Assembly (NCBI GenBank): GCA_033439685.1
Contig: JAUEDM010000001.1
Location: 8,308,001-8,372,000 of the forward strand
Direction of reading: 5' to 3'
Length of the DNA stretch: 64,000 nucleotides
From: Apodospora peruviana
Lineage: Eukaryota > Ascomycota > Sordariomycetes > Sordariales > Lasiosphaeriaceae
Shown: positions 21,601 to 33,784 of the stretch, piece by piece
How positions within the stretch are numbered: the first letter of the stretch is position 1
How the letters are laid out: every line of letters starts with the position of its first letter
Notes under the pieces: model-generated
What the model was told of the DNA's origin: nothing
What the model saw: only the letters and a program-made list of their open reading frames with translations
The model's database searches: none
Program-made: the position numbers and the translations under genes

Positions 21601-24600
21601 TCTATCAACTACTAGTACTGCACTGGCCAGACCAGCGCGAGTGATGAGTCTGGTCACCCCAATCGGAGGATATTCTGGGCCCTGTCTTTTGCCTTCCCTT
21701 CCTATGAGTTCGGCCAGCTTCTAGAATATGTATGCAAAACCGGCAGACATAATCTTTCCTTAGCCTCCTCGATCATATTTCAAAAACCGGGATAACCAAA
21801 CGGTAACATGACGTTTCCTTGTCGACCGCAGCCTCGTACATCACTGACGAAATCAAGAACACAGGGCAGGCAGAATCACACTCAGATAAACTGACAACTT
21901 TCCGACCCCGATCGCTTGCTCACACGTTGTTGAACCGATGTACAAATATCTGTACAAAGAAGTAATTACCAATGGCTTTTATTATCTATAGTGCAGTGTA
22001 GGTGGTAAATAATTACGGGTAAGTAGACACCCGTCTGCCTGGTCGAGGACGCGGGTGTATCGAAAACTGATAGGAGAAACGCATACTTCGTGCCTGCAGA
22101 GGACACAACTGGGAGAATATCGACTTCCCATGTGCGGATCCGGTCATGATTAAATCCATCAAGGAGGTGCTTTTTGGGTCGTCTGATATGCTGTACCACG
22201 TTTCGTAAGTGTACTGTCAAAATAGCTTCGCAGCGCAGATCTTGAAGCAAGCAGACTTTTCCGGCGCTGTCACTCGGCGCAGGAACCGAGAATGCAATGA
22301 CATGCACTTCAATCTGCGAGGAGAAGAGGAGATTCCCATCTCGGGGTGATCACGGCATTTCTTTTTCGTCGTGACATCCGATGACGGTAACACGATCTTG
22401 CAGTCGCACAACTTTGTTCACAAAGTTTGGTATCGCAAACGGTTACTTGAGCAACACGCTGGAAAGTTGAGAATGATGACAGCACTTGTGTGCATCACTG
22501 ACGTCGTTGGAAGCAATGATATGATGTTGGTGACGGAAAGGATCAACAGAGTTGTGTGAAGTTGAGGCTTGGCTTTTTTGTTGAAGAGCGGCGGCCGTGT
22601 GGCGCCGACAGACACCGAATGTCTCGAATGGCCCGCCGTCGCCCGGGGCAAGGCCCCGCAGCATGCGCAGGCCCGGAGCGAGACCTTAGTCGGCCGCATT
22701 GTTTCGGCACAGCAACAGGGTTTGGCGGGTCGATGATCGGCAGCCAACCACCTGCTTAGCGGCCGCCTGGCTGGAACAAAAGGGTTTTGACTGGGGGACG
22801 GTTACGTAGGCGTAAATTCAGAGTATGTAAATGTTGTGGACCTGCTGTGTCGGTATTTGGTTGGGATGGACCAACGATACGTGTATTTGCATCTGCAGTT
22901 TGCTCTTTGCTGCTTTGCTACTTTGCTTGCCCCTCTCTGCTGTGTCTGAACGGTGGAGAGGACGGCAGTCGGGGAGATTTCAGGGCGTGAGCAAACGTGA
23001 CAAAGGTTCTCGTTGGTCAGGGTCCAAGGGAGTCGACGGTTTTATTGGCGGAGGAGGCATTTTCGCGTTCTGAAACTACGCTGGAAGCCAACTCGGTATT
23101 CGACGTATTCCGAAAGAACGGAAGGCAATTACCGTCGTGTGCTACTGACGGTACGGACATACGTATTGGCATGTTTTCATTCATTGCCCCGGCGATCATA
23201 AAGACATCTTCAAACTCATACTTTTAAGCCTGATGCATTCCGTCTCTGCAGACAGAAGTTAACATTTTCGGAGCGATCCGAACTGTGCAGTGCCGGACGT
23301 CGGATCGGGAATGATCCTCTTCCAGGTTGGCGGGGAAGAAGCCGAAGCGCATTGCGGACGAGTCGCGGTCGGCGGGTACCGGTATGCTCAAGCATGGAAT
23401 TCCCGGTCGCGGCTCACAACAGATATTCTCCTCGAAGCTGACCTCTCAGCACTCAGCCCTGAGCCATGCATATTCCGCCGTTTGTTTGCAGCGCACTATG
23501 CTGGTTTTCTTCCCGTCTGCTGTGCGTCGGGGCGGCGGTCCACGGGCGGCAGCAGGTCCAAGGCAACAAATCGGTAGGTCCCCAGGTCCTCGATCACAAC
23601 GCTTTCAGTATTCTATGGAACATATGGGGAAGAGAGAAATGAAGGAGTTGATGGGGAGGTCAGTACGTAATATAGAATCATGATCTAGAATCTGAGAAGC
23701 TCTAGCCTTCCTTGTCGAACATTCGCACGGGCGCTTCGTGATGGTGGAGGGCGTTAACAAATAGAATTTCTCAGTTATCGTGCAATAGCAAATTCAAACA
23801 CGGTTTAGCAGAACAACTGGTAGGCTAGCTGCTGTGACAACAAAAGGGTGTTAGCACCACTTCTGAACGCTGTCAGCCAAAGGGAAGGACGTCAAATTTG
23901 CGCTGGAGATTAGCGCCGTTTCAGTCAAAAGGGACCCTCTCGTGTTGACGCACGCCATCCGAATCTTACTCCCCCGTCCCGCCGCAACCCACCTGGTACG
24001 CCCCGCACAACCCTGCAGGTACAAGATTGGCCAGATTGGCTGGAGATGTGCCAAACCCGGAAACTGGCAAGGGCCAAGGCAGGGGTTGCAGATCAGCGAC
24101 GCCGCTGATTCGACGAGACCCCGATGGGTGAGGTGTAAACCTAACAACCCCTGAACGACCAGCAAAGGGGGTAAACGAAGACCGACGACGTCGCCCAGAA
24201 ACATGGGACGAACAGAGGCAGCGATGCCCAGAGCCAATTGCTGGTGATTCTTCGTACTATCTGAAATGAGGGAAAGCTGGGGAAGTCATCTTCAGTAAAA
24301 GCCGTACTGGCCAGGAGATCACCAGCGCCTGACTGTTTTGTCACTCTGCGGTCGCATCGAACGGCCGTAGCACGCAGGATATCCGCACACGTGTGGGCAT
24401 CTCGACGGTAGCTGGGATCACCAAGTTCGTCACCGTCAGAGTGGTTGTTGGGTTGCAATTGGCTGCTCGACGCCACAGTGACAGCTGTACGCCATTACCG
24501 GTATTGCTTTTCCTCTGCCAGCAGACAAGACACCGTTTCCGACTGCCCTTCTCGTCTTCTGCTGCCGCTGCATGTTTTCCTCCTGTGATGCTTCGCTGGC

Positions 24601-25564
24601 ACTACCAATTTCCAGACCACCCCATGCATAATAAATGAGTAAGACTTGAAGAAAACTACAGCGAACACCCGTGCTGCTGCTGTGCTTCTGTGGGGAAAGG
24701 GCAGTTTTGAGTGTTTGACGGACGGGGCAAGAGCGACTGTGCAAACGGTGACCGACAAGCTGGGATTGCACCTGCCATAACCTGCCCCCTTACCAAAAAA
24801 TAAACAGCTCGCCCCACTTCCAACTCCACCTCATCTGCGAACTCCAGTGTAACAGGAAGGAGCAGGGGCCAGGCCAGGGTCTCGACTCTCTCGAGCAGTC
24901 GAGCTGCCGGTGGACCCACTGACCTTCTTTCCTTCTTTTCCCTCCACCCGTCGTAGATCGTGGCCCGCATTCCCTTTGCCTCACCTTCCTTCTTTCACCA
25001 CTTTCGTCACTCCGGGTCACTCATTCACCTCTAGTCATTCCTTTTAAAACACTTCCACTCGCCGCTTGCCGGTTGGTTAACCTTACACAACATTCGCCTT
25101 TTGCGACCTATTCCGCAGACCAACTTTCGTTCACTCCTTTGAACAGCGGCCTGGTGTTCGTTTCTGGCACTTTCACTCATTACAAATAACCCTCACCTTC
25201 CTTCCGAACCTACCCTCTTGACGTCTTTCCCGCCCTCTGGACGACGGCGCTCACTCGCCTTGCACTCAGCCTCAACCTCGTGGCCGTCGTGAACCGTTCG
25301 TGGTCCCCATTCGAGCATTCTGTCACTCCCAAGCCGTCATTGAATCGCGCGCTCGGAGCAAAACGAAAAACCAGTCAGCACCTCGATCATCGTGACAACC
25401 GCCTCCGCTGTTGTCCGACCACACTCCTTTACGACACCTCGACATCCTTGAAGGATATCGCAACAGCAGTGCTGCCGCTCCAGCTGGCCCTGAAAACATA
25501 AAATCTCACTCTACCCTCTACCTCGAAAGTCAGAAGATCAAACGTGATATACCAACAATCACTC
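18694..25564. other. Gene-poor region of about 6.9 kb
   Basis: No conserved gene is recognised between NDUFA8 and the CAP protein gene. A GGT/GGTGGTGAT-type simple repeat lies at about 18752-18782. A weak 126-codon frame (20406-20786, minus) is listed separately. About 22580-22760 is a GC-rich island without a credible protein. From about 24950 to 25560 the plus strand is strongly C/T-rich, typical of a long fungal promoter and 5' leader for the CAP gene. The rest is mid-GC, frame-poor DNA. Confidence 0.4.
20406..20786 (-). CDS. Possible orphan small protein
   Basis: This is an ATG-started frame of 126 codons. It starts MKRKGNDPYYCTT and ends FKRRPKKEH, with five cysteines including RCDGCHF, and basic at both ends. 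No domain is recognised and there is no signal peptide. An overlapping frame of similar length in another phase weakens the case. It could be a lineage-specific gene or noncoding sequence. Confidence 0.22.
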   Translation of the reverse strand: MKRKGNDPYYCTTLGTESERTKVDHSDRLASGRCDGCHFAYSETVSPMFLSRPYTPVFAGFDGVLSWSSTPTRKLAESDRGPMPCFSFLVGYQTPFPYWGFCTFQLQHPQLEKCLAIFKRRPKKEH

Positions 25565-26522
25565 ATGAAGATGAAGACTTCAATCTTTCTCACCGCCACT
25601 GGCGCCATCCTGGCTATTGCCAGCCCTCTCCTCCAGGAGCGCAACCTTCACACCGCTACCGATGTCGTCATCGAGTGGGTTACCGTGACCGTCACTGCAG
25701 GTGCTAAGCCCACCGTGTTCGGCCCCGGCAGGAAGCTGCGCAAGAGCTCGACCACTTCGACAACCTCGACTACCCCGGCTCCGGTTCCCGAGCCTGCTCC
25801 GGTTACCGTTGCGGCCATTCCGGAGCCTGAGACTACCCCTCCTCCCGCGCCTGTTGAGGTTCCGGTCACCACTGAGGCCCCGGCACCCGCGCCTACCACC
25901 GCGGCCGCCAAGGTCGAGCCTGTTGCCACCCAGGTCGCTCCGGCTTCCGGCGACTACCAGGACACTGCTCTCTACCACCACAACCGCCATCGCTTCAACC
26001 ATTCCGCCGATGCCTTGAGCTGGGGTCAGACCTATGCCGACTATGCCGAGCAGGTCGCCAACACCTGCAAGTTCGCACATGACCTTACTCCCGGTGGAGG
26101 CGGCTACGGCCAGAACCTTGCCATGTATGGAACCACCTCGGATCCCGAGTCCCTCGGTGCTTCCAAGGCACTTGCCATGGGCGTCACTGGTGGTTGGTAC
26201 AACGGCGAGATCAACAAGTATCCCGGCAGCAACTATGGTAACCCGAACACGGATATGTCCGCCTTCCACGAGTGGGGCCACTACTCCCAGATGGTCTGGA
26301 AGGAGACCCAGCAGGTCGGCTGCTTTACGAAGTACTGCCCTCCGGGTAGCATGAATGATATGGGCTCCTGGTTCACCGTCTGCAACTACTACCCTCCAGG
26401 TAAGACTTTTGATTTTCTTATCCATTCCAGCTGCTAACACTTTCTTTCCTTCAGGCAACATGGGTGGCGGATATGCCGCAAACGTCCTCCCCCCTCAAGG
26501 ACAGGACACCATCGTGGTTTAA
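25565..26522 (+). CDS. Secreted CAP (SCP/PR-1-like) protein
   Basis: Two exons (25565-26399, 26455-26522) give 300 residues. A signal peptide is likely (KTSIFLTATGAILAIASPLL, after MKM; an alternative ATG is 25571). A Pro/Thr/Glu/Val-rich linker of about 110 residues follows, then the CAP domain from about residue 137 (YHHNRHRFNHSADALSW). Its motifs include CKFAHD, GYGQNLAMYG, EWGHYSQMVWKETQQVGC and WFTVCNYYPPG. The intron removes a false stop, and exon 2 adds GNMGGGYAANVLPPQG, the standard family ending. Fungal CAP (Pry) proteins are secreted and several bind sterols or lipids; function here is inferred. The usual GEN of the cavity is GQN. The linker is likely O-glycosylated. The 54-55 bp intron has a CTAAC branch site. 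Confidence 0.9.
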
Positions 26523-29283
26523 GTCTCGAATTTCTCCGCAACACAGGGAACGAACTTTTTCCAGACGATATGAGAACCCTTCCAATATCTCAACGGAACC
26601 TGATGTGCATATTCAAACCAAAACGGCGGCCTCCGACTCTTTTTCTGTTTTCGCTTTGTGTAACTGTATAAAACATCTGAAACGCACAGATTCGGCATAC
26701 TTCTTTTCTCTCGACCAGTTCTCTTTTTTCTTTTCTTTCTTTCGGTCACAATTTTCTTCCTTTCTCATGCACGCGGGACGAGAGATCTTTTTCTTTCTTA
26801 ATTCTCCGTGGAAGCATTTATCCCATCCACTGGCACGCGCAGCATTCAAGGCGTCAGAGCACTTCTGTGTCACCGTACATACCTTTTCCTATGGGAGTGG
26901 GTCACGACGTTTAAGATTAGCGGTCCATGGGCCGGCGACGGTGGACATATGGATAGGTCTACGTTTGAAAGACAAGGCATTTATGAACAAAAGGGAATTA
27001 GGAAAGTTCCATTTGCTTATTGGGGACTGGTTTTGGTCATACCCATCAAGTATTATCGGCTTCATCTCTTCTTTTCTTGTACATTTAGTCTCTGGGCCAT
27101 TTTGGCCTCGGTGACATGCGATGATCTTTCAAATGCGGTGGTTACGGTGTTTGTTTCGATTCGACTTCTAGCAAGGAGTAGTTGAGTTTGGGTTGGCCGC
27201 CGTTTTGATATATAGGTTGCCGAGTTGAGGAATGCAATTGGGTTGATTTACCTTTATGATATTCTTTTTATTCATGATGGCTGCCGTGGAATTGTTCTCG
27301 TCTGTCCTGCATGCCAAGTGATAACCTGAGCTCATCATTGTAAGAGTACATGATAAGGTCCCGCCTCGGCGGCCGTTATTATCAGCTTTGTCGTAGACCG
27401 AAATAGGGGACATTGAGTGCACTACATACCTTCGCCTCACGTGTCGGGAAATAGGATCCAGCGGGCGGCCGCTGCCGTGGCCACCCGCCGTAATCAAGAA
27501 TACCGAGAGATAACCCTAGACGATCGCCAGCATTAGCGCTAGGGTTGGGTATCGGTGTTGGGCCTGTTAGTGGTTGAACTGCGGTCAAAATAAACTTTTT
27601 TTCAGGTATAGTTTATTATTCATGAGATATCAAAGTCGTGTCTATATAAGCAGGTCCCTCGGTGCAGGTATTGCATAAACTTGAACGTGGATCGAGGAGG
27701 TTCGTTTTTATATGTTGATGAGATGGATCGCAGGAAGTGATCGTCGTCGTCCAGCGCATGAGGGTACCTGGGTATCTTTCTATATAATCAGAGCAAAAAC
27801 AAGTTGAACTTGAATCTCCAAGGGATGACTGGTCGATGGTCATTTCAGAGTGTATATGCTGTAATAACGCGCTTGCAATCAACATGTGAATTCACGGGTT
27901 CTGTGGTTGTGATATATCATATATCCGTTTTGATTCCGAAAAGGCCCTGTGCCACCCATACTGTTGGTGGATGGGAACTGTAACTGAGTTTACTTTGGGT
28001 TTTCACAGAACTGGATTGTACAAGCTGTCCGGTCATTGATTTGAAGATTGTTCAGGGAGAACAATGGACATACATCTCCGAGAGTAGGTATGGAGCCTCT
28101 GCCCTGAACACCAATATCTCTATTTCCTTATTACATCAATATACAAAAGTACCAGGACTTGGTCATCTCTGGCACCTGAGCGGTACAAGATCCAATCTCA
28201 ACGATGTTAACACGGAAGTTCTTCGAATTTTCATCAACCTTATTAATGGCATCTTTAGTGTACACGTCCTTGAGTACGAGCACTTTTCCTTATATATTTG
28301 CTCAGGTGCACAGAATAACCATGGGCACAATGATTTTCTATGTAACTTTCGGTCTCAACCGTTCTCGGCTTCCAAATGTCATCTAATAAATACATTCTTT
28401 AGTCTTCTGTTTCCTCGGGGGCTGCCTTTACGAGGCGCTTGTTTTATCCCTTTATTCATTTGGTGATATTATTCCTTGATGACTAAGGCTGATTTTACCT
28501 GGGACGTCAGAAGAAAGAACACACCGGCGAACTTTATGTCTTATCTGCCTTTGGCCGTTATTTTTTGGTAAGGTCAGCTCCACTTCATGATGTGCCTTTT
28601 CGCGGAGTTTTGGGACGTCATTCATGCCCACTGTGTACCAGGCCCAATGCCCGGTTCATGATAGAAGATGCGAAAACAATAAATATTAATAAAATAGAAA
28701 TAGAACCGGGAAATCCTCATATACCAGTGCTGTGACGAGCTTGTGCATATTAGCGATAGCTTCCCGTTCCTTCAACACGGCCCGGCTGCACACTGTGCCG
28801 CTGTTCGCTTGGGATTCGCGATTGCACGTTGCGTTGCGGCTCGACGGCTCGTGGTGGGGTGCGATAAGGGGATGATTGCCGGGCGGGCCAGGCCCAAGCT
28901 GCTGACATGATGTCGTTCTGGGCGAGGGCCGGGCTGTCATGCGACCTTAGCACCCCCACATCATAGCAACTCCAAGGCTTCCACTTCCCTTTCACTTCCA
29001 TTTCCATCCCAGAACATACATCGCATGCTTCCCTGCGTTTTCCGGATTTGTCGCAAACAGGAACGAGGGTGGTTAAGTATCTCGTCTTCTAAGCCTTCTT
29101 TCACTCGAGAATCTTGATATAGAACTACAACCAGTGACTGCGCCGTCTTCTTCCCGGTCCTCCACCCCGCACTTTTGCCGGCAGTGGATACCGACGGCGA
29201 TCAACCTGGAGTACATATAACCCATCGTCAACACCATCCCCAACCTCTAGGCGTCAAGATCTGAAGCTCCGAAATCGCCCAAG
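26523..29283. other. Gene-poor spacer of about 2.8 kb
   Basis: The first ~400 bp are T/C-rich 3' sequence of the CAP gene. From about 27.6 to 28.7 kb the DNA is AT-richer, with short minus-strand protein-like frames (28131-28289 and about 28238-28390) that I could not join into a gene. The last 250 bp are probably the promoter of the SPATA20-like gene. Confidence 0.35.
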
Positions 29284-32104
29284 ATGATGTCCGCACAGCT
29301 TCAGGAGCAGCAGCGCCAGCAGGCGGCGGCGGCACAATCACCCGTCCCTGACCACCCCCCGGCCGGAACCACCACTTCTCTCCAAGAACAACAAACCCCT
29401 GAGCTTCCAAAAGTCCAGAACCGCGCCAACGAAAGTGACAGCCCATATGTGCGCCTTCACGCCTCCACACCTGTGGCATGGCAGCTCCTCGACGCGGCCA
29501 CGCTGGCTCGCGCCACGGCAGAGAACAAGCCCATCTTTATGCACATTGGCTTTCTGGCCGACCACCGTTAGTTTCCCTATTCCATATCCATCTCCCTCCT
29601 CAAACACATACTAATGTTTGCCGCCGCCAGACTGCCGCTTAACAACCCAAGACTCTTTTTCCAACCCCCAAGTTGCCGCCTTCCTCAACGACGCCTTCAT
29701 CCCCATCATAATCGACCGCGAGGAACGGCCGGACCTCGACACGATTTACCAAAATTACTCAGAGGCGGTCAACGCCACCGGCGGCTGGCCCCTCAATTTG
29801 TTTCTTACGCCTGACCTGTATCCCATCTTCGGGGGCACATACTGGCCCGGCCCGGGGACGGAACACAGCAGCCTACCCCTCCAACCACCTGGTGATGGCC
29901 CTTCCGCTTCCGCCACTACCGGTAGTGGTGGCAAAGGAACCGATGGCGCAGAAGATGCAAAGGCTGCTGCTGCCAACGACCAAGGTGAAGAAGAAGAGGA
30001 GTCGTGCAACGATTTCCTGGCCATCTCGAAACGGATATGGATGTTTTGGCAAGAACAAGAAGAGCGTTGTAGGAGAGAAGCGTTTGAGATGCTTTCGAAA
30101 TTGTTGGATTTCGCCCAGGAGGGGACGTTTAACGCTTCTTCTGTCACCAACAACAACAATATTTCATTTGGTGGTGCTGGTGCTATACCGGAAGACAACA
30201 AAAAACCGACAGAAACCAAACAAGATGATGTAGTGACCGAACCTGCTGACCTCGACCTCGACCAGCTGGAGGAAGCGCTTGACCGGATCACGAAAATGTT
30301 TGACCGCGTCGACTACGGCTTCGGCACGCCCAAATTTCCGAATCCTGCGCGGCTGTCTTTCCTCTTGAGACTCAAACAGTTCCCCAAGGAGGTCACGGAT
30401 GTGGTTGGTGAGCAGGACACCGAGAATGCGGTGGATATGGCGCTCGGTACGCTGCGACGAATCCGCGACGGTGGGCTAAGGGATCATGTTGGCGGTAGTG
30501 GTGGTGGTGGGTTCATGCGGTTTAGTGTTACCAGCGACTGGAGCATGCCGCATTTTGAGAAAATGGTTGGCGAGAACGCGTTGCTGCTCAACGTGTTTTT
30601 GGATGCCTGGCTTCTTTTGTTGGAGACCACAAAAGAGGAGAATGAGTTTCTGGATGTGGTTTTTGAGTTGGGCGATTACCTCACCAGCTCGTTAATCTGC
30701 CAGAAAGAGGGTGGCGGTTTTGTTACTAGCGAGGCGGCTGACTCGTACTACCGCAAGGGTGACAAGCATATGCGCGAGGGCGCGTATTATCTCTGGACGA
30801 GGAGGGAGTTTGACGATGTCGTTGGCGCGGGGGAGACTTTCTCTGCGGCTGGGTCTGATGGGCAGCAGTATGCCAGTCTCGTGGCGGGGGCGTACTGGAA
30901 TGTGCGCGAGGACGGAAACGTCCCCCGCGACCAGGACCCTTTCGACGAGTTCATCAATCAGAACGTGCTGCATGTGACCAAAGACGTGCAGGAACTGTCG
31001 CGGCAGTTTGGGATTCCCGCGGCCGAAGTCAGGAGGATCGTGACGGAGGCTAAAGGGAAGTTGAGGGCTCACAGGGAAAAGGAGCGAGTGAGACCGATCC
31101 GGGACGAGAAGATTGTGGTGAGCGTGAACGGGATGGTAATTTCGGCGCTGAGTCGGGCGGGGGCGGCGTTGAAGGCCGTGTATGGGGCCAAGAGCGAGAA
31201 GTACCTCGTGGCTGCGAGGCAGGCGGCGGGTTTTGTGAAGGAGCGGTTGTGGGTTGAGGATGCGAAAGGAGAGAAGGTGCTCCGACGGTTCTGGTTTGAG
31301 GGGCGGCCGAGCAAGACGTTGGGGTTTGCGGACGATTATGCGTTTCTGGTTGAGGGGTTGCTGGATCTCTATGAGGCTACTCTTGAGAAGGAGTGGTTGG
31401 TTTGGGCGGAGGAGTTGCAACGTAAGACCGATTCCGTACCTTTGTCTCTCGCCAGTGCTAACAAGAAACAAACAGATATCCAAACCCGGATCTTCTACGA
31501 CTCGCCGTCCTATCGGGCTACCTCCTCTCAGCTCGGCGGCCCGCCCTCCCCGCGCCAGGCCTGCACAGGCGGCTTCTACTCGACGGAGCTCGAGACCTTG
31601 AGTCACACGGTTCTCCGCCTAAAGAGCGGCATGGATAAGTCACAGCCGTCGACCAACTCCGTGTCAGCGACGAATCTGTTTCGGCTGGGCACGCTGCTTG
31701 ACAACAAAACGTATTTGTCGCAGGCCAAAGAGACGATCAACGCATTTGAGGCCGAGATCTTGCAGTATCCGTGGCTGTTTGTGGGTTTGTTGTCCGGCGT
31801 TGTGACTGCCCGGCTGGGAGTTAGAGCTGTACGGGTTGCCGGCGAGGGCGACGAGAAGGGGAGGGAAAGGTATTATATAACGCCGAGGGCGGAGGCCAGT
31901 GCCCTGTTGCTTGATGGTGACCGGCAAGCTTCAAGTTCAGGAGAAGCAAAGGTTGAGAAACAAGAGACGATTGACGAGGCGGCAAAGGATACATCGTCGT
32001 TTCTTCCTCTTGTTGAGGACTTGAAGATTGAAGAGGATGAGAAGAAGCCAAAAGGGGAGGAACAAGCTCCAACGACGCCGGGTGAAATATTACCTGTGGT
32101 TTGA
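29284..32104 (+). CDS. SPATA20/YyaL-type thioredoxin-fold and (alpha/alpha)6 protein
   Basis: Three exons (29284-29566, 29631-31421, 31476-32104) give 900 residues. The N-terminal ~65 residues are Gln- and Pro-rich. Next is the DUF255 thioredoxin-like domain (KPIFMHIGF, then REERPDLDTIYQ and NATGGWPLNLFLTPDLYP with GGTYWP). A large helical-barrel part follows with FMRFSVTSDWSMPHFEKMV, YYLWTRREFDDVVGA and KTLGFADDYAFLVEGLL. These are hallmark motifs of the family found from bacteria to mammals, whose reaction is not established. Relative to bacterial members, the CHWC motif after HIGF reads ADHHC here, so only one cysteine remains. An Asp/Glu/Ala-rich insertion (about residues 190-225) interrupts the N-terminal domain. 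Intron 2 is only 54 bp and has no stop. I see no targeting peptide with confidence. Confidence 0.85.
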
Positions 32105-32695
32105 AGACGATACAAGTTAATAATCAAGGGTGACTGGTGGCTGTTATTTTCGTTTATTTGTTCTCCTGTACGGGGTATATACGTCATGAGGACAGTTAGA
32201 GAAGAGAGACCTATATATCTGAATTCTGAATACCAGGCAGGGGGGCGTTGACAGACGGTGTATGCGGGTAGATTGGCATGTTGAACATCTCTTTTTCCCA
32301 TTATTTCTCAGGCGATCTCGGCGTTTCAGTTTAGCTACGTTACTAGATGGCTGCTCGCTTCTCGATACCAGTTTTCTTCTTATTTTACGGAGTCTAGTAC
32401 TCTCCATTCTATGCACTATTCCACGGTAGATAGTTGACACTTACACTCCATACTCGCTCAACCTTATAAGAGACTTTACAAAGGCCTACAGAATGCAATA
32501 AGGGATGTGTGCAACGCAATTCCAGGCACTAAGTCGACCAGGCGGCAGCACTGGCCATGTTGGCCAATCGGAAACTGGAATGCGGCCCCGCTGACACCGA
32601 CCTTGAAGATTACCTAAGCCCTGTATCTGCAGCCTTGACTGCCCTCCAAATCGTCAAGCAGCCGACACAACACTCCCCCAAACCAACTCGGCGCA
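32105..32695. other. Spacer between SPATA20-like gene and ist3
   Basis: It holds 3' sequence of the upstream gene and the promoter of ist3, which lies on the same strand. No gene is recognised. Confidence 0.4.
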
Positions 32696-33784
32696 ATGAA
32701 CCAGATACGCGCGATCCAAGCGCTCAACAAGCGCGAGATCGAAAATGGCGTGCCGCCCGAAGCCTCATGGCACGTCGACTATCGCGACACAGCCTACATC
32801 AATTTCGGTGGGCTGCCCTTCGAGCTGTCCGAGGGCGACGTCATCACCATCTTCAGCCAATTCGGCGAGCCAGTCTTCCTTAAGCTGATGCGCGATAAAG
32901 AAACGGGCAAGTCCAAGGGCTTTGGCTGGCTCAAGTACGAGGACCAGCGCAGCACCGACCTGGCCGTCGACAACCTGGGCGGTGCTGAGATCGGCGGCCG
33001 CCTGATCCGCGTCGACCACGCGCGCTATAAGATGAGGGACGACGAGGATCCGGAGGAGGGCAAGATTGGCTGGGAGGATATGCTGCGTCGCGAGCGCGCG
33101 GAGAAGGGCCTCGGGCCGGAGAGCGAGACGGAGTCAGAGGAGGACGAGGAGGAAGAGCGGAGGAAGAAGAGTAGGCCGATGATAAAAGAGGAGAGGGAGC
33201 TGCAGCTGCTGATTGAGAACCACGACGACGACGATCCAATGAAGGAGTTCTTGATTGACGAGAAGAAGAAGGAAGTTGAGGAGGCGCTGCGGAAGGAGAA
33301 GAGGAGGGTGGAGAAGCACAGTCACGGCCACCGGCACCGACACAGACACAGACACAGGCATGGGGATGATGAGGAGGATAGGCGCCACCGGTCGTCACAT
33401 AGATCGTCCAGACGAGATGAAGAAAGCGACAGCAGGCGGCGAGAGAAAGACCGAGCAGCCGCCGACCGTGACTCCGACAGGAAACACAGGTCCAGGAGGG
33501 ATGATACTCCAGTTGATAAGGATAGAGATGACAGACGCGAGAGACGTCGCCGAGATTCTTCCAGAGACGGAGGTAGCGAACGCGATAGGCGTCGGCCGCG
33601 GACCGAAGACCGCCGGCGCAGGGATGATACACCAGAGGAAGACCGCGACGATCGCAAGAAACATCGGAGACACGACAGCGAGGACGCGAGGGACAGAGAC
33701 CGTGATAGCCTTTGGCGAGACGATCGATCACGCAGGGACCGAAGGAGAAGCCGGAGCAGGTCGCCGCGGTCGTACAGGGTCTGA
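32696..33784 (+). CDS. ist3: Ist3/Snu17 (RBMX2) RES-complex splicing factor
   Basis: This is an intronless gene of 362 residues. The start MNQIRAIQALNKREIENGV followed by SWHVDYRDTAYINFGGLPFELSEGD is diagnostic of Ist3/Snu17. The RRM covers about residues 33-110 with RNP2 (YINFGGL) and RNP1 (SKGFGWLKY). The segment after the RRM (DHARYKMRDDEDPEEGKIGW) matches the part that binds Bud13 and Pml1 in yeast. Ist3 is the RNA-binding core of the RES (retention and splicing) complex in the activated spliceosome. The fungal protein is much longer than the 148-residue yeast one, with a Lys/Glu-rich coil and a long Arg/Asp/His-rich tail, including a run of alternating His and Arg from a short CA-rich repeat. 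That tail resembles metazoan RBMX2. The gene is convergent with hsv2. Confidence 0.9.
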   Translation: MNQIRAIQALNKREIENGVPPEASWHVDYRDTAYINFGGLPFELSEGDVITIFSQFGEPVFLKLMRDKETGKSKGFGWLKYEDQRSTDLAVDNLGGAEIGGRLIRVDHARYKMRDDEDPEEGKIGWEDMLRRERAEKGLGPESETESEEDEEEERRKKSRPMIKEERELQLLIENHDDDDPMKEFLIDEKKKEVEEALRKEKRRVEKHSHGHRHRHRHRHRHGDDEEDRRHRSSHRSSRRDEESDSRRREKDRAAADRDSDRKHRSRRDDTPVDKDRDDRRERRRRDSSRDGGSERDRRRPRTEDRRRRDDTPEEDRDDRKKHRRHDSEDARDRDRDSLWRDDRSRRDRRRSRSRSPRSYRV

